Below are positions 41,998 to 56,031 of a stretch of 64,000 nt of DNA, piece after piece (the first letter of the stretch is position 1; every line of letters starts with the position of its first letter). Source of the DNA: Arthonia radiata (taxonomy: Eukaryota > Ascomycota > Arthoniomycetes > Arthoniales > Arthoniaceae); NCBI GenBank assembly GCA_002989075.1, contig PSQN01000017.1, positions 4,657,453 through 4,721,452 on the forward strand, given 5' to 3'. The notes under the pieces were generated by a model, which saw nothing but the letters and a program-made list of their open reading frames with translations, did not search any database and was not told the DNA's origin. Both the position numbers and the translations under genes were made by a program.

Positions 41998-44900
41998 CAA
42001 GGTCCTCTCTTTAAGGCTAGTCGTCCTCGACGGCCCTAGAGACATTAAAACCTTGTCGTTCCTCTGTAATAGATTTAGTTCTGTAAGTCGTTATATCTAA
42101 AGTTAAGAAAGTCCCTAGCGCTAATAAAGTGCTTAAGATCAATACTATTCTTACCGAAGTCTGTAGTTAAGAGATGCCTCTGTATTTCCGTTGCTCTTAT
42201 CTAAGTAAGAAGTGTGTCCTAAAGTCTGGGAAGGCATCGTATTTTGTGTATACCCGCGATAAGAAGTCGTATAACGTTCGTCCGTCGTTAGAGAATAGTT
42301 AGTTTCTATCTTACGTTTGTTGTCCTTGTTAATTTAACTTATTTTTTAGCTCGAAGTATTTATTCTTAGTACTTACGGGTGTCGGATGCCCTCTAGGGGC
42401 AACGCAAGCGTTTATCGGAAGAAAAGAAAGTCGTTTGTACGGCGAAAAGGTAGCGCAAAGTTATTAAAGCGGCGGTTGTAGATTTAAAGAAGGAGCTCGA
42501 AAGGTTACGTATCTAGGCGTAGAACAAAATAAATTAGAATAATACATTATTTGAAGAAGAATGGCTGGCGGCTATGTTCAGTAGTAATATTGTAGAGGTA
42601 CTAAGTAGCTTAAGTGTAAATTTTCGTAACAATTTGTTTCTAGAGTTAGGTAGTAGGCTACTAATATAGTAAGCTAGTTTGTTTATAGATAACCTAAGTA
42701 TTAATAAGATACACTAGATAGTAAATTAGAGTATTAATACTGCTACGACTAATTAATATTCTAGTCCCAATATCGTTAAATAGTATCTTTATAGTTAGTC
42801 AGGTTTTGTTCCAATTTCTATTAATTTTTGTATTCGAAATATCCTTTCTACTTTATAAGATATTGTCGTTTACCTCGGTATTATCTATAAGCTCGAATTG
42901 TTTCGACCTTATACTTAGGTTCTTAATTATTAGAGAGAATTTCTAGGTTAGGTTGTTCTACTTCTTAAGAGTAGACTAGCTTTAATAGCGCTACATAGAA
43001 TATAGGATGTATCCTTATTGTCTTTAGAAGTTTAAGTTTAAATGTTACGGGTCTTAATTGCTGTAAGATTTTAAACGGTTCTGTCTTAATATAGTCGAGT
43101 TTTTTGCTTGGTCTGATAGTTTTTAAGTTTCTTATAAGCAAGTAAGCTCTTCCCCTCTCTTTTATACTTATATTTAGAGTAGTTCTTAATTTGTTATACT
43201 ATTGTCTTGTTTGTTTGTTAATAAACTCGCTGTTAGACTTTAACTGCTAGTAAAGGGTCTTTATACTTATAGCTATTCGTATAGCTATCTCGTTTTTAGT
43301 AGTATTGTGTAGTTGTCTTCTCTAAAGAGGGTAATAGCTATATAAGGTATAGAACGGAGTTGTCTTAGTTATATTGTTTTTAGTATCGTTGTACGCTGCT
43401 TATGCTACTAGTAGTAACTATACCTAGTCGTTCTGCTAGTAGTTAATATATGCCCGAAGGTACTATTTAAGTGTTTAATTTGTTCGTTCTGTCTGTCTGT
43501 CTGTTTGTAGATAGAATAATGTTAATATTTTTTGTTTTGTCTTTAGCTGTTATATTAGAGATGTTTAAAATCGTAAGACAAATTTCTAGTCTCTGTCTAA
43601 GACGATTCTTTGCGGTTAACCGTGGTTAGCTAAGATAATCTATAGGAAGGTATACGTTAACTATTCTAAGTTGCTAGCTTCCCTGTAAGGTACGAAGTAC
43701 GCGTACTTTGTTAGTTTGTTGCATATAACTAGGATAGCGTTGTAAGCTATTCTTATGAGTAAATCCTTGGAGGCTGGTAACTTAGTAATAAAGTCTAGTA
43801 AGACTGTATATTATAGTCTTTTAGGTGTCTCGAGTAGTTATAGTTTACTGTATAGTAAATGCCTCGGGTACTTAGTTCTTACGCATATATTGTATTCTCG
43901 GATATAATCCTCGACGTAGTATCGGATTCTTAGGATATAATAGGTCCTTATAATCTTTTCTATAGTATTATCGATGCCTTTATGTCCTTTAGTTAGGTTA
44001 TCGTAGAAGTTACTAATAATGTTTTAGATTAGATTCCTTAGGACGTAGATTTTGCCTTAGAATTCGTAGTAGCCTCTATTGTTCTTAGTTAATCCTAGGT
44101 ATCGTTTCTCGTTTTCCTGGTAGGTCTTAGAGTCGTTTAGGATATCTAGGATTCGGCTGTCTAGTTTAATAACAAACTCTGTTGTTATAGCTAATTAATT
44201 GTATCTAATCTCGTTATTGTGTTCTCGAAATATTGCGTGCTCGACGTATTTCTTGTTATTAAGGTAATCTAGTCGTCGGCTTAGAGCGTTAGCTCTATCG
44301 TTCTTAGAACCCTTCTTGTAGATAATAATAAAGTTGTATAGAGCTATAGTTTTTAACTATCTAACTTGTCTGCGGTTGAGTTTCTTTGTTGTCGTAAAAT
44401 AAGTTAGGTTCTTATAATCTGTATATACTATAATCGTATAGTTTGTTCCTTTTAAGTAAGCTCGCTATGTTTTGAATGCTGCTATAATGGTTAAAAGCTC
44501 TTTATCGTAAATATTATAGTTCTGTTCTGTAAGTAATATCTTTCTTGAGTAGAAAGCTACTGGTCTAAGCTTTTCTTCTTTATTGTTTTAACTTATGTAT
44601 GCTCCAATTATATAGTCTAACGCGTCTATTTTTATAATAATCGGTAGGTTAGGGTTAAATATTGCTAGTATAGGCTCGATCTTAAAAGCTTCCTTAAGCT
44701 CTTTAAATACTGATTGTTCTTTCTACGTCTAAAAGAATCCTATCGATTGCTTCGTCTATTGAGACAGCGGTGCTGTAATTCGGCTAAAGTTAAATATCTA
44801 TCGCCTGTAGTAATTAGTAAAACTAAGAAACTATTGTAGTTGTTTTATATTCTTTAGTGTAGGCTAGGTTAGAACGGATTAAATTTTTGAATCTTCTATT

Positions 44901-47900
44901 TAAAGACTGTGCTCGGTAATTATAAATCCAAGAAATTCGACGGATTGTTGATAGAACTAGGTTTTCTTTATATTAATTTGTAAATCGGTACGCACTAATC
45001 TTTCTAATACCTTCTTAATATGTTTCTTATATTCTTTTAGTATACAGCTACATACTAGGATATCGTCTAGATAAGTAGTTATAAATATATCTAGGTAATT
45101 ACTAAGTGTGTTGTTAATTAGTTTCTAAAATAATACTGGTGCGTTTATTAGTCTAAAGGGTATAACGCAATACTCAAAAAGTCTGTGTCTAGTACGGAAG
45201 GCTGTTTTCTATTCTTTGCCTTTCTTTATATAGATTAGGTTATAGGCTCCTTGTAAGTTAAACTTAGTAAACTATTGTACGTTATACAACCGATCTATTA
45301 TTTTGTCGATACGTAGCAAAGGATATTAGTTTTTAATAGTTATCTTGTTTAGCTGTCTATAATCTACGTAGAGTCGTAGTTTGCTATTCTTCTTTGGTAC
45401 GAAGAGTATCAGGTATCCGGCTAGTAATATTAATTTCCGGATAAATTCTTTCTTAAGATTTTTGTTAAGATAGTCGCAGAGTGCTTAATTTTCTGCTTCT
45501 AATAGGAAGTATATTAGACCGAATATTAGCGTTTTGCCCTTCTATAAAGGTATTGTGTAATCCTACGGTTTATGTTCTAGAAGAGCTGAGTTCGGCTTAG
45601 CTTCTTTAAACAGGTATCGGAATTAATTGTATTTCTTAAGTATCTTAGTAATTAACTAAGTACTTATCGTCGTATAGAATCGTTAACGTGCAGTTGTCTC
45701 TTATTTATACTTGCGTGTAGCTAGCTACAGACGAGATACTGCGTTAGACTTCTCTTATAGAATATCTGAATGTTGGAGTATAGTAGTACTAACCCGCGTA
45801 AGTTCTTTATCGCGCTCCTTATTCTTACTACTAAAAATAGCTTGTAAGATATTCGTTCTGCAGAACGACTCTTGTTTAGAGTGCTTGTACCTAGTAAAGA
45901 GGAGCTTCTTAGTTCTCTAATCTACTTTTAGATTATATTGTTGTAACTAGGGTATACCTAGTATAGCGTAGTACTAGTTAATATCTACAATATTATAAGT
46001 AATTTCTTCTTAATAGTCCTTAATTGTTATGCTTATTGGTAAAGTCTTGTAGTCGACTTTTTCCTCTACTCTTTGAAATTTAAACAGTACGTACGGTAAT
46101 TTCTTCTTTTATATTTATATCTAGCACTTCTTAACGCAGCATATTGAGATAAAGTTGCTTATTGCGCTTAAATTAATTATAATTTTAATGTTTCTATAGT
46201 TTATCGTTACCCGAGTATATAGATATATTTTATAGGCAGTCGAGCTCGCGTAGAGCTAAACTCTTAGAGGGTCTAACCGTTGGACGGGCCGGTACTACTG
46301 CCCTTAAAGTAGTCGGTCTAGTCTTTTTCCTGTTAATTGTATACGTTCTAAAGTATTTTAGGTACCGGAACCTATTGTCGGTTAATTTGCTATAAGAATT
46401 CCTGTATAAGGTGTTCTAGTACTACTTTTATTATAACGTCTAGTTTATTGTTTACGATCTCTACTTTAATTATATAACTATTACTAATTAAGACTTGTTG
46501 TGTTTATAGGTTGTATATTGTTAATTAAAGATATTAATACTAACTACGTAATTTTAAATCTCTAATAAGGTAGTTTACTAGTCGTTGTAGGCGTAAATAA
46601 ATATATCTCGGAATATTGTTAATATCTTTATTAGCGCTTAACTTTCTATTGTAGAAGGCTAACTAACAAAGTTTCTATATTATTCCTTCTCAACGAATTA
46701 GAGTTTGCTCTTTCTAATTAGTATTATTCTCGAGTAAGGATTTTGTACTATTAGAATCTATATTTTTGTCTTTAAGTCGTTGTCTTGTCTATAACGTATC
46801 GTAGCTACTATCTTGCTTAGCTTCTATAGTCTGTTCTTCCTTAAATTTCTCTTAGGTTTCTAGATAAGGTAACCTAGGTCGTTCTCGAGTAAGGCCTAGT
46901 TCTTGTATTAAACCTTGTTTTAGGGATATTAGTTTCTTTAGCTACTATTCTAATCCCAATTTATTAGATTTGTGGGTCGTATAATTATTATTATAGTATA
47001 CAGTTTAGAATAGTGTTTCGTGTAGTATAGCGGTATCTCGTATCTACTGTCTCGGAATAGTGCGGTTAATGTTGTTTCAGTCCTATAAGTTTTGTTGTTC
47101 CTGTTTTATTTGTCGTTCCTTTGTTTCTTGCTATAACTCAATGTCTGTATCTTAGTTTTTGTATAAATTAAACAAATTCTACTCTTAGTGCTTCTCGTTG
47201 GACGAAACCTGATGAGTGTTTTTCTGGTTACAGAAGGTATTTCAATAGATATTCTTCTACTCCTTGGTTAGTTTAGTAACGTACTTATACTAGTTCTGGG
47301 TAGTCTTTTGTAGAAGACCTAATTCTTAGAGAAGGTAGCTCTCGGTCGGGTCCTTCTGTTAGCAGTTAGAGAAGGCTGCTAGTAGTTTTATTGCCTTATC
47401 GCGACTATTGTCCTCTTTTGTCTAAGTAGTTATATTAAACTATTGTCGTAGGAGACAGGGTTTCTAAGATCGATTGTTGTACTCGTTTCTATCGGTACTA
47501 TTAAACTATTGTTTCTTAAAACGGTATTCTTTAACTTAATGCTCTGGCTTTCTGTAATACAAGCATAGCTTATTCTTTATTCTGTGTTCTCTTTCTTGGT
47601 TGTTTAGTTTCCTTCGAGGCTTTATAAAATCTAGCTCTATTGGATCGCCTCGGTCTTATCGTAAGTTTGCTCGATTCTTTGCTCTATAGAATCTATTAGT
47701 AGGGTTACCCTTCTTTTCTATCTATCTTTTAAAGTTACTGTCGTTAATCTCCTTTGCTCGTTGTATAAAGTTATTGAGATTATTAAACTTCTCTCTACGA
47801 ATATAGATTATTTCCTTAATATAATCCTTAAGTCCTTCGTAAAAGGTCTCGATAAGGGGTTTCTTATCCTATCCTATTTAATTAGCATACTGTATAAATT

Positions 47901-48387
47901 TGGCGGCATACCTGCTTGCTAGTTCTATTTATTTAAGGTTCCTAAGCTTTCTAATAGCGACGCGTTTAGCGTCGGTCTATCTAAAGATTTTGCAAAGCTT
48001 CTTTTAAAAGAAAGTAAAGCTAGTAAAGAACTCGTCGGTATCCTCGCGCCTGCTCTTTATCGGAGTAAATAAGAAATCGTTGAGGTAATATTTAATCTAC
48101 TTGTAAGCATCTTTATCTATACAAGAGGTAGCGAATAGAACTATAGTAGTATCGTTTAGAAACTAGTCTTTGTAAGTTCTAAAGTATACGACTAGGCGTA
48201 TTAAGAATAAAGTAACTTTAGAACGTTTATCTAAGAAGCTCTTTTCTATCTTAGTATTAACGTCCGATATCTTACTCGTACTAGTTATTCTGTTGGCCAA
48301 CCTGTTTGCAGCGTCGCGGCTATTAGGTACCGAAGTAGTAAATATAATTAATCTACTTTCTCTACTTTTGTAGCGAGTCTATTAAAG

Positions 48388-48837
48388 TATAACGCTAGTC
48401 GCTAAGAGAACTAAACTAAGGCTTACTTACCTTATATACTTATCGACCTTAGTAGTAGGTATCTTGTATGCTAGAGACTAAAAGATAGGAGAGGCGAGAT
48501 AGATTATAGAAGGTAAGAGAGGCTTAATTAAGATAGATAGAAGATAAAGTACGTTACCTAAATAGAGTTAAGGAACTTATATTTAGATATTAAGTTAATA
48601 GACTAAAGTCTATTTTAGAGTCGGCTATTAGTTTAGCTATATAGTTTAAGGTATATAGGTATATTCCTCTATGTTTAATAGTCCCGATACTTTCTTTGTC
48701 GCGTAGTTGGGATCCTATTACAATATAGCGACGTTACTAACGTCGCTATATTAAAGTTATCGGGTATACTATATAATACTTTAATAAGGCGGGCTGCGCT
48801 TAGCTCTGTACTAGCCTAATATAGTAAGATCGTAACA
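48388..48837 (-). repeat. Gypsy B 5' LTR (450 bp)
   Basis: Aligns end to end with 41548-41997; more C/T and G/A changes than its partner. Confidence 0.85.
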
Positions 48838-51800
48838 CTATCTTTAGTAGTAAGAATAAGGAGCGCAATAAAGAACTTATATAGATTAGTACTACTATAC
48901 TCCGATACTTAGATATCCTATAAGAGAAGTTTAACGTAGTATCTTGTCTATAGCTAACTATACGTAAGTATAAATAAGAGACAACTATACGCTAATAATT
49001 CTATACAACGATAAGTACTTAGTTAATTACTAAGATATCTAAAGAATACAATTAATTCTAATACCTGTTTAAAGAAGCTAAATTAAACTTAGCTCTTCTA
49101 GAATATAAACTATAGGATTATATAATACCTTTATAAGAAGGTAAGACGCCAATATTCGGTTTAATATACTCTCTATCGAAAGCAGAAAATTAAGCGCTTC
49201 GCAACTATTTCGATAAAAACCTTAAGATAGAATTTATTTAAAAATTAATATTACTAGCTAAATACTTAATACTCTTTATATTAAAGAAGAATAGTAAATT
49301 ACGACTTTATATAGACTATAGACAATTAAACAGAGTAACTATTAAAAACTAGTATCTGCTACTATATATCAACAAAATTATAGACCGACTATATAACGTA
49401 CAATAGTTTACTAAGTTTAATTTATAAAGAGCTTATAACTTAATCTATATAAAGAAAGGTAAAGAATAGAAAACGGCTTTCTATACTAAATATAGACTTT
49501 TTAAGTATTATATTACACTCTTTAAACTAATAAACGCACTAGTATTATTTTAGAAACTAATTAACAACATACTTAGTAATTACTTAGATATATTTATAAC
49601 TACTTATCTAAACAATATTCTAGTATACAGCCGTATACTAAAAGAATATAAAAAATATATTAAGAAGGTATTAAAAAGATTAGCGCGTACCGATTTATAA
49701 ATTAATATTAAGAAAACTTAGTTTTATTAACAATCCGTTAAATTTCTTAGATTTATAATTACTAAGATTTAAAGATTTAAACTATTTTAATTTAGTCTAT
49801 ACTAAAGAATATAAAATAATTGTAATAGTTTCTTAGTTTTGTTAACTACTATAAACGATAGATATCTAACTTTAGCTAAATTATAGTACCGCTGTCTTAA
49901 TAAATAAAATAATCGATAGAATTCTTTTAGACGTAGAAGAAACAATTAGTATTTAAAGAGCTTAAGGAAGCTTTTAAGATTAAATCTGTACTAGTAATAT
50001 TTAACTCTAACTTACTAATTATTATAGAAATAGACGCGTTAGACTATATAATTAGAGTATATATAAGTTAAAATAATAAGAAAAGAAAACTTAGACTAGT
50101 AGCTTTTTACTTAAAAAAGATATTATCTATAGAATAGAACTATAATATTTACAATAAAGAGCTCTTAGCTATTATAACAGCATTTAAAATATAGCGAGCT
50201 TACCTAAAAGGAGCAAACTATATAATTATAGTATATATAGACTATAAGAATCTAACTTACTTTACGACAATAAAGAAACTTAACTATAGATAAGTTAAAT
50301 AGTTAGAAACTATAGCTCTATACAACTTTATTATTATCTACAAGAAGGGTTTTAAAAATAATAGAGCCGACGCTCTAAGCCGACGTTCTAATTATCTTAA
50401 TAACAAGAAATATATTAAGTACGCAATATTCTAAGAACACAATAATGAGATTAGATACAATTAATTAGCTATAATAATTAAGTTTATTATTAAACTAGAC
50501 AGTCAAATCCTAAATATTCTAAACGACTCTAAAACTTACTAGAAAAACGAGAAACAATACTTAAAATTAACTAAGAACAGTAAAGGCTATTACAAATTTT
50601 AAGGTAAAATTTATATTCCGAGAAATCTAATCCGACACATTATTAGTAACTTCTATAAAAACCTAATAAAAGGACACAAAAGTATCGATAATACTATAGA
50701 AAAGATTATAAGAACCTACTATATCTCGAGAATCTAATACTACGTTAAGAATTATATTTAAGAATACAACGTATATATAAGAACTAAGCACCTAAAGTAT
50801 TTACTATACAGTAAACTATAGCTACTAAAGATATTTAAGAGGCTATAATATACAGTCTTACTAGATTTTATTATTAAGCTACTAATATCTAAGAATTTAC
50901 TTATAAAAGTAGCTTACGACGCTATTCTAGTTATATACAATAAACTAATAAAGTACGTATACTTTGTATCTTATAAAGAAGTTAGCAATTTAGAACAATT
51001 AGTATATATATTCCTTTAAATTATCCTAGCAAACTATAGTTAACTACAAAGAATTGTCTTAAACAGAGACTAAAAATTTGTCTTACAATTTTAGATATCT
51101 TTAATACAATAACTAGAAACAAAATAGAAGATATCTATATTATTCTATCTATAAATAAACAGACAGACAGAATAGATAAATTAAATACTAAAATAGTACC
51201 TTCGGGTATATATTAACTATTAGCAAAACGACTGAGTATAATTACTACTAGTAGCGTAAGCCGCGTACAATAATACAAAAAATAATATAACTAAGATAAC
51301 TCTGTTCTATGTCTTATACAGCTATTACCCTTTTTAAAGGAGATAACTGTAAAATACTACAAAAAATAAATTAGCTATACAAATAGCTACAAGCATAAAA
51401 ACTCTATATCAGCAGTTAAAGTTTAACAGCAAGTTTATTAGCAAATAAACAAAAAAATAGTATAATAAGTTAAAAACTGTCCTAAATATAAGTATAAAAG
51501 AAGAGAAGAGAGCTTACTTACTTATAAGAAATATAAAAACTATTAAACTAAGCAAGAAACTTAACTATACTAAGACAAAACTATTTAAAATCTTACAGCA
51601 ATTAGAATCTATAATATTTAAACTTAAATTTCTAAAGACAATAAAAATATATTCTATATTCTACGTAGCGCTGTTAAAACTAGCCTACTCTTAAGAAGTA
51701 AAACAATTTAACTCAGAAATTCTTTCTAATAACTAAGAACCTAAGTATAAGATTAAAATAATTCGAGCCTATAAACAATACCGAGGTAAACGATAGTATC

Positions 51801-52670
51801 TTATAAAATAGAAAGGATACTCTAAATATAAAAATTAATAGAAACTAAAATAAAACCTAACTAACTATAAAGATACTATTCAACAATATTGAAACTAGAA
51901 TGTTAATTAGTTATAGCAGCACTAATACTCTAATTTACTATCTAGTGTATCTTATTAGTACTTAAATTACCCTTAAACAAGCTAGTTTACTACGTTATAG
52001 AACTACTATCTAACTTTAAGTAGGAATTACCCTAAAAGTTAATAAATAATCTGTTCGAATATTTAAATATATTGCTACTAGCTATTAACGCGGCAAACTT
52101 CTCTTATTCTAACAATTTATTTTAAGCTAACTTTGCTGCTATCCGCGTACAAGTCTTTTTAACCTTCTTTTTTAACTTTCGGATCTTAAATCAATTACGC
52201 TGCACAGCCGCAATTAATACTGCTATCTATACCTTTAACGTACGTAATTAGCGCTTTATACGCTAAAGAATAGCCGACTAAAAGGAATATTAAGAATAAA
52301 TTAAATGCACTACAACTAAGTTAGTTTTAAGTATTATAGAAGGATAGTAAGTAGATATACTATCTACTATTAATATCTATAAATTATAACTCTTTTTGTT
52401 CCAAGTATATACTAAATATATTATCTTTTTAAACTAAACTATATATCTTTTCTTAGTTAATATATATTTAAAATAAAAAGGTATTTTAATACCGTAGACT
52501 TTAATTAGCAGGTATTAGCTATACTTCTTATTAGAACCTATAGTAACAGATTTTATATAAAGTATAGCAACTTACAGATTAGTTACAGAAGAAGAGACAA
52601 TATATAACTTATAAATATTTAGCGAGCTAAGGGTTAATTAAGAACAATTTAACTAAAAGAGAGGAAATTA

Positions 52671-53141
52671 TATTATAAATACTAGCCTTAAACAGCTTAG
52701 CGTATATTTAAGTATTAACTACCGCTAGTTATTTTAGCTCTACTAGTATTGTTTCTAACTAAGCTTATAAACATACTATAGGTATTATTAAATAAAATAG
52801 CTATAAGAGCTTATATTCTTTATAAACTTAATATAAATCTTATTAAGTTAGTAAATATAAAGAAACTTCTCTATATATCTTAAACTATATAGCTAAACTA
52901 ATAACTAACCTTAAAATAAACTTTAGTTTATTAATTTAATATTTAAATATAAGTTTTTTAACTATATTTAAGTAACATACTTTACCTTCTATTTACTTTA
53001 GTTAAGCTTCTTTTATCTTTTATAATCTATTTCGCCTCTCCTATCTTTTAGTCTTTAGTATATAAGATACCTACTACTAAGGTCAATAAGTATATAAGGT
53101 AAGTAAGCCTTAGTTTGGTTCTTCTAGCGACCGGCGTTATA
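52671..53141 (+). repeat. Gypsy A 3' LTR (471 bp)
   Basis: Starts TATTATAAATACTAGCC and ends CCGGCGTTATA; aligns end to end with 38527-38997. Confidence 0.85.
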
Positions 53142-55579
53142 AATTAGTTCTTAAATAACAATACTATAGTTTTATTTACCGTATCTTATATAAATAGCGA
53201 GGTATACAAATAGTTTAACTTTTATCTTAAGGATTATCTCTATAAGACACCTAACAAACAACAGAAAGAGACTAACGAGCTCTTCTTTAGCTTTACTGCG
53301 TTCTAGTAAAAGCTTCAATAGATGTATAGGGATATCGACTCTAAACGTACTACTGTACGTAAACTTAAGATACTCTGTTAAATAGGACCAGCTAGCCGAT
53401 ACGCTGCTAAGTTTCTACGATATACTAACTAAACTAGATAGAATAAAGAACCCTTAGTCGACGCCTTTTATAAAGGCCTAAAGAACTATATTAAGGAAAT
53501 TATTTATATCTATAAAGAAAAGTTTACTGAACTAGAAAAATTTATAGAACGAGCCAAAGAAATTAACGACAGTAACTTTATACGTCAATTAAAAAAGAAG
53601 GAAACTAACTTAGATAAGTTTATCTAAACTCGGAGTAAGTATAATTTACAACAAAATTGAAGTAATCTAATAAAACTAGACTTTATAAAGCTTCGTAGAA
53701 AACTAAATAACTAAGAAACAGAATATAGAATAAAGAATAAGCTATACTTATATTGTAGAAAACTAGGGCATTAATTTAAAGAATTCTATTTTAAGAAATA
53801 ACAGTTCAACGGTATTAGACGAAGTAGGTACAATAATCGATCTTAGAAAATCCGCTTGCTACGACAATAGTTCAATATAACTATCTAGATATTAATAAAC
53901 GATAGCTACAATAAGGGAATAGACTTACTAGCAATCTTTGCTAACCGCTGGTACGTAAACCTAATCGAGAGTTGTCTTCTTTAAGAATTAAAACTCCTAC
54001 TAAAGATTAATTAGAATTAATATAAGTACGTTACTAGACTAATAAGGAAGCAGAAAGATATCTATTAGAGTGTCTTTTACGACTAAGAAGATATTTACTA
54101 GAATACTTCTAATAGAAAGCGTAATAAGCTAAACTTATTTAATTTATATAAAAACTAGAATACTGATAGTAAGTTATAGGAAGAAACAAAAGAACGACAG
54201 ACAAAATAGGAATAATAAAACCTATAGAACTAGAACAACATTAACCGCACTATTCTAAGGTATTAGATATAGAGTACCGTTATACTATATAAAATACTAT
54301 CTTAGACCGCGTACTACAATAACAATTGTACGATCTATAAACTCAATAAATTAAGATTAGAATAATAGCTAAAGAAACTAATATCTCTAAAACAAGATTT
54401 AATACAAGAACTAAACCTTATTCAAGGACAATCTAGATTATCTTACTTAAAAACTTAAGAGAAATTTAAGGAAGAACAGACTATAGAAGCTAAGTAAGAT
54501 AGCAGCTACAATACGTTATAGATAAGACAACAACTTAAAGACAAAAACATAGATTTTAATAGTATAGAATCCTCTCTTAAGAACAATACTACCTAGAAAG
54601 AACAAACTTTAATCCGTTAGAAAGGAATAATATAGAGACTTTGTTAGTTAGCCTTCTATAATAAAAAGTTAAGCGCTAATAAAGATATTAACGATATTCT
54701 AAAATATATTTACTTACGTCTATAACAACTAGTAGACTATCTTATTAGAGGTCTAGAATTACATAGTTAGTACTAATATCTTCGACTAACAATATATAAC
54801 CTACAAACACAATAAGTTTTAACTAGCAATAGTTATATAATTAAAGTAGAGATTATAAACAATAAACTAAATATTATAATAAAAGTAGTACTAAGACATT
54901 TAGTATAGAAATGCTTATAATAAATTAACCGACAATAGATTTTAATATCTAAAATACTTTAGAACGTATATAATTAACAGAAAAAAGACTAGATCGACTA
55001 CTTTAAGGGTAGTAGTACCGGCTTATCTAACGGTTAGACTCTCTAAGAGTCTAGCTCTATATAAGCTTAGCTACCTATAGAACATATTTATATACTTAGA
55101 CAACAATAAACTATATAAATATTAAAATTATAATCGATTTAAACGTAATAGACAACTTTATCTTAATACGCTACGTTAAAGAGTACTATATATAAACACA
55201 AAAAAAGAAATTACTCTACATACTATCTAGCTTTTAAGAAATAGAAGAAAGAGTTAACTATAAGACTTTACTAATAGATATAACTATTAGAAACTATTAA
55301 GAAGAAATTATTTACAATATTATAGATATTAACTAGCACTATATAGTACTAAGTATACTTTAGTTATAACAATATAACATAGAAGTAGATTAGAGAACTA
55401 AGAAACTCCTCTTTACTAAATATAAGTACTTTAAATAAGAGTCGTTCTATAGAATAAATACTCTATAAGCTATTTTTAATAGTAAAGATAAAGAGCGTAA
55501 TAAAGAACTTATATAGGTAAGTACTACTATACTCTAACAACTAGATATCTTATAAGAGAAGTTTACTATAGTATCTTAT

Positions 55580-56031
55580 TGTAACGACTATATAACTAGA
55601 TCTCCAAACCAGCCTTACAATAGATTTTCTAAATAGAAAAGACTAGTATTACTAGCTAGACTTAGTATTAAACCAGGTAGATTATATATAGAACGAACCC
55701 GCTAAACTAAAGCAACCCGCTAGAGAGTTTAGCAGGGATATAGAATAAAGGCTACAGCTATAAACTATATAGCTACAATAGCAGACTATCTCTATAGACT
55801 AATATCGGTTAACTTATTACTCTATCTCAAACTTAATTACTTATAACAGTAACGTGTCTCGTATCTTTTATGTTTAACAGTTTACTGTTGTATTAGACTA
55901 TTGCCTTAATTCTTAAACTAAAGCCTTAATTAATTGTTTATACTATATATATTGTACTTGTCTTTTATTATCGTCTCTATCTTTTAAACCTATAACCTCT
56001 ATGCTAGGAGATATAATCTAGCAGCGTTATA
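55580..56031 (+). repeat. Gypsy D 5' LTR (452 bp)
   Basis: Starts TGTAACGACTATATAACTAG and ends CTAGCAGCGTTATA; matches 62115-62566 in full length. Confidence 0.83.

Larger units (their letters stand above)
41548..48837 (-). mobile_element. Gypsy LTR retrotransposon B (fossil, inserted into Gypsy A)
   Basis: 7,290 bp in inverted orientation with 450-bp LTRs at 41548-41997 and 48388-48837 and a perfect 5-bp target duplication CTATC (41543-41547, 48838-48842). On the minus strand the order is gag (about 48,380-46,300), reverse transcriptase (about 45,480-45,060), RNase H (about 44,700-44,290), integrase (about 44,060-43,430) and a chromodomain-like patch (about 42,970-42,830), the chromovirus layout. 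A purine tract AAAGAGAGGACCTTG adjoins the 3' LTR at 41,998. Internal sequence closely resembles Gypsy A, but the outer part of the LTR differs. Youngest layer at this site; RIP-mutated, dozens of breaks. Confidence 0.87.
38527..53141 (+). mobile_element. Gypsy LTR retrotransposon A (fossil, holds Gypsy B)
   Basis: LTRs of 471 bp at 38527-38997 and 52671-53141 and a perfect 5-bp target duplication AATTA (38522-38526, 53142-53146). Inserted into the gag region of Gypsy C. After removing Gypsy B and its duplication the element is about 7.3 kb. Parts in order on the plus strand are gag (about 39,000-41,100), protease region (about 41,150-41,400), then beyond Gypsy B reverse transcriptase (about 49,230-49,640), RNase H (about 49,990-50,390), integrase (about 50,640-51,300) and a chromodomain-like patch (about 51,660-51,850), followed by a purine tract AAAAGAGAGGAAA before the 3' LTR. 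RIP-saturated; dozens of breaks. Confidence 0.85.

Noticed and set aside
45711-45920. 69-codon plus-strand frame inside Gypsy B
   Set aside because: Antisense to the element's coding strand in RIP-mutated DNA; chance frame.
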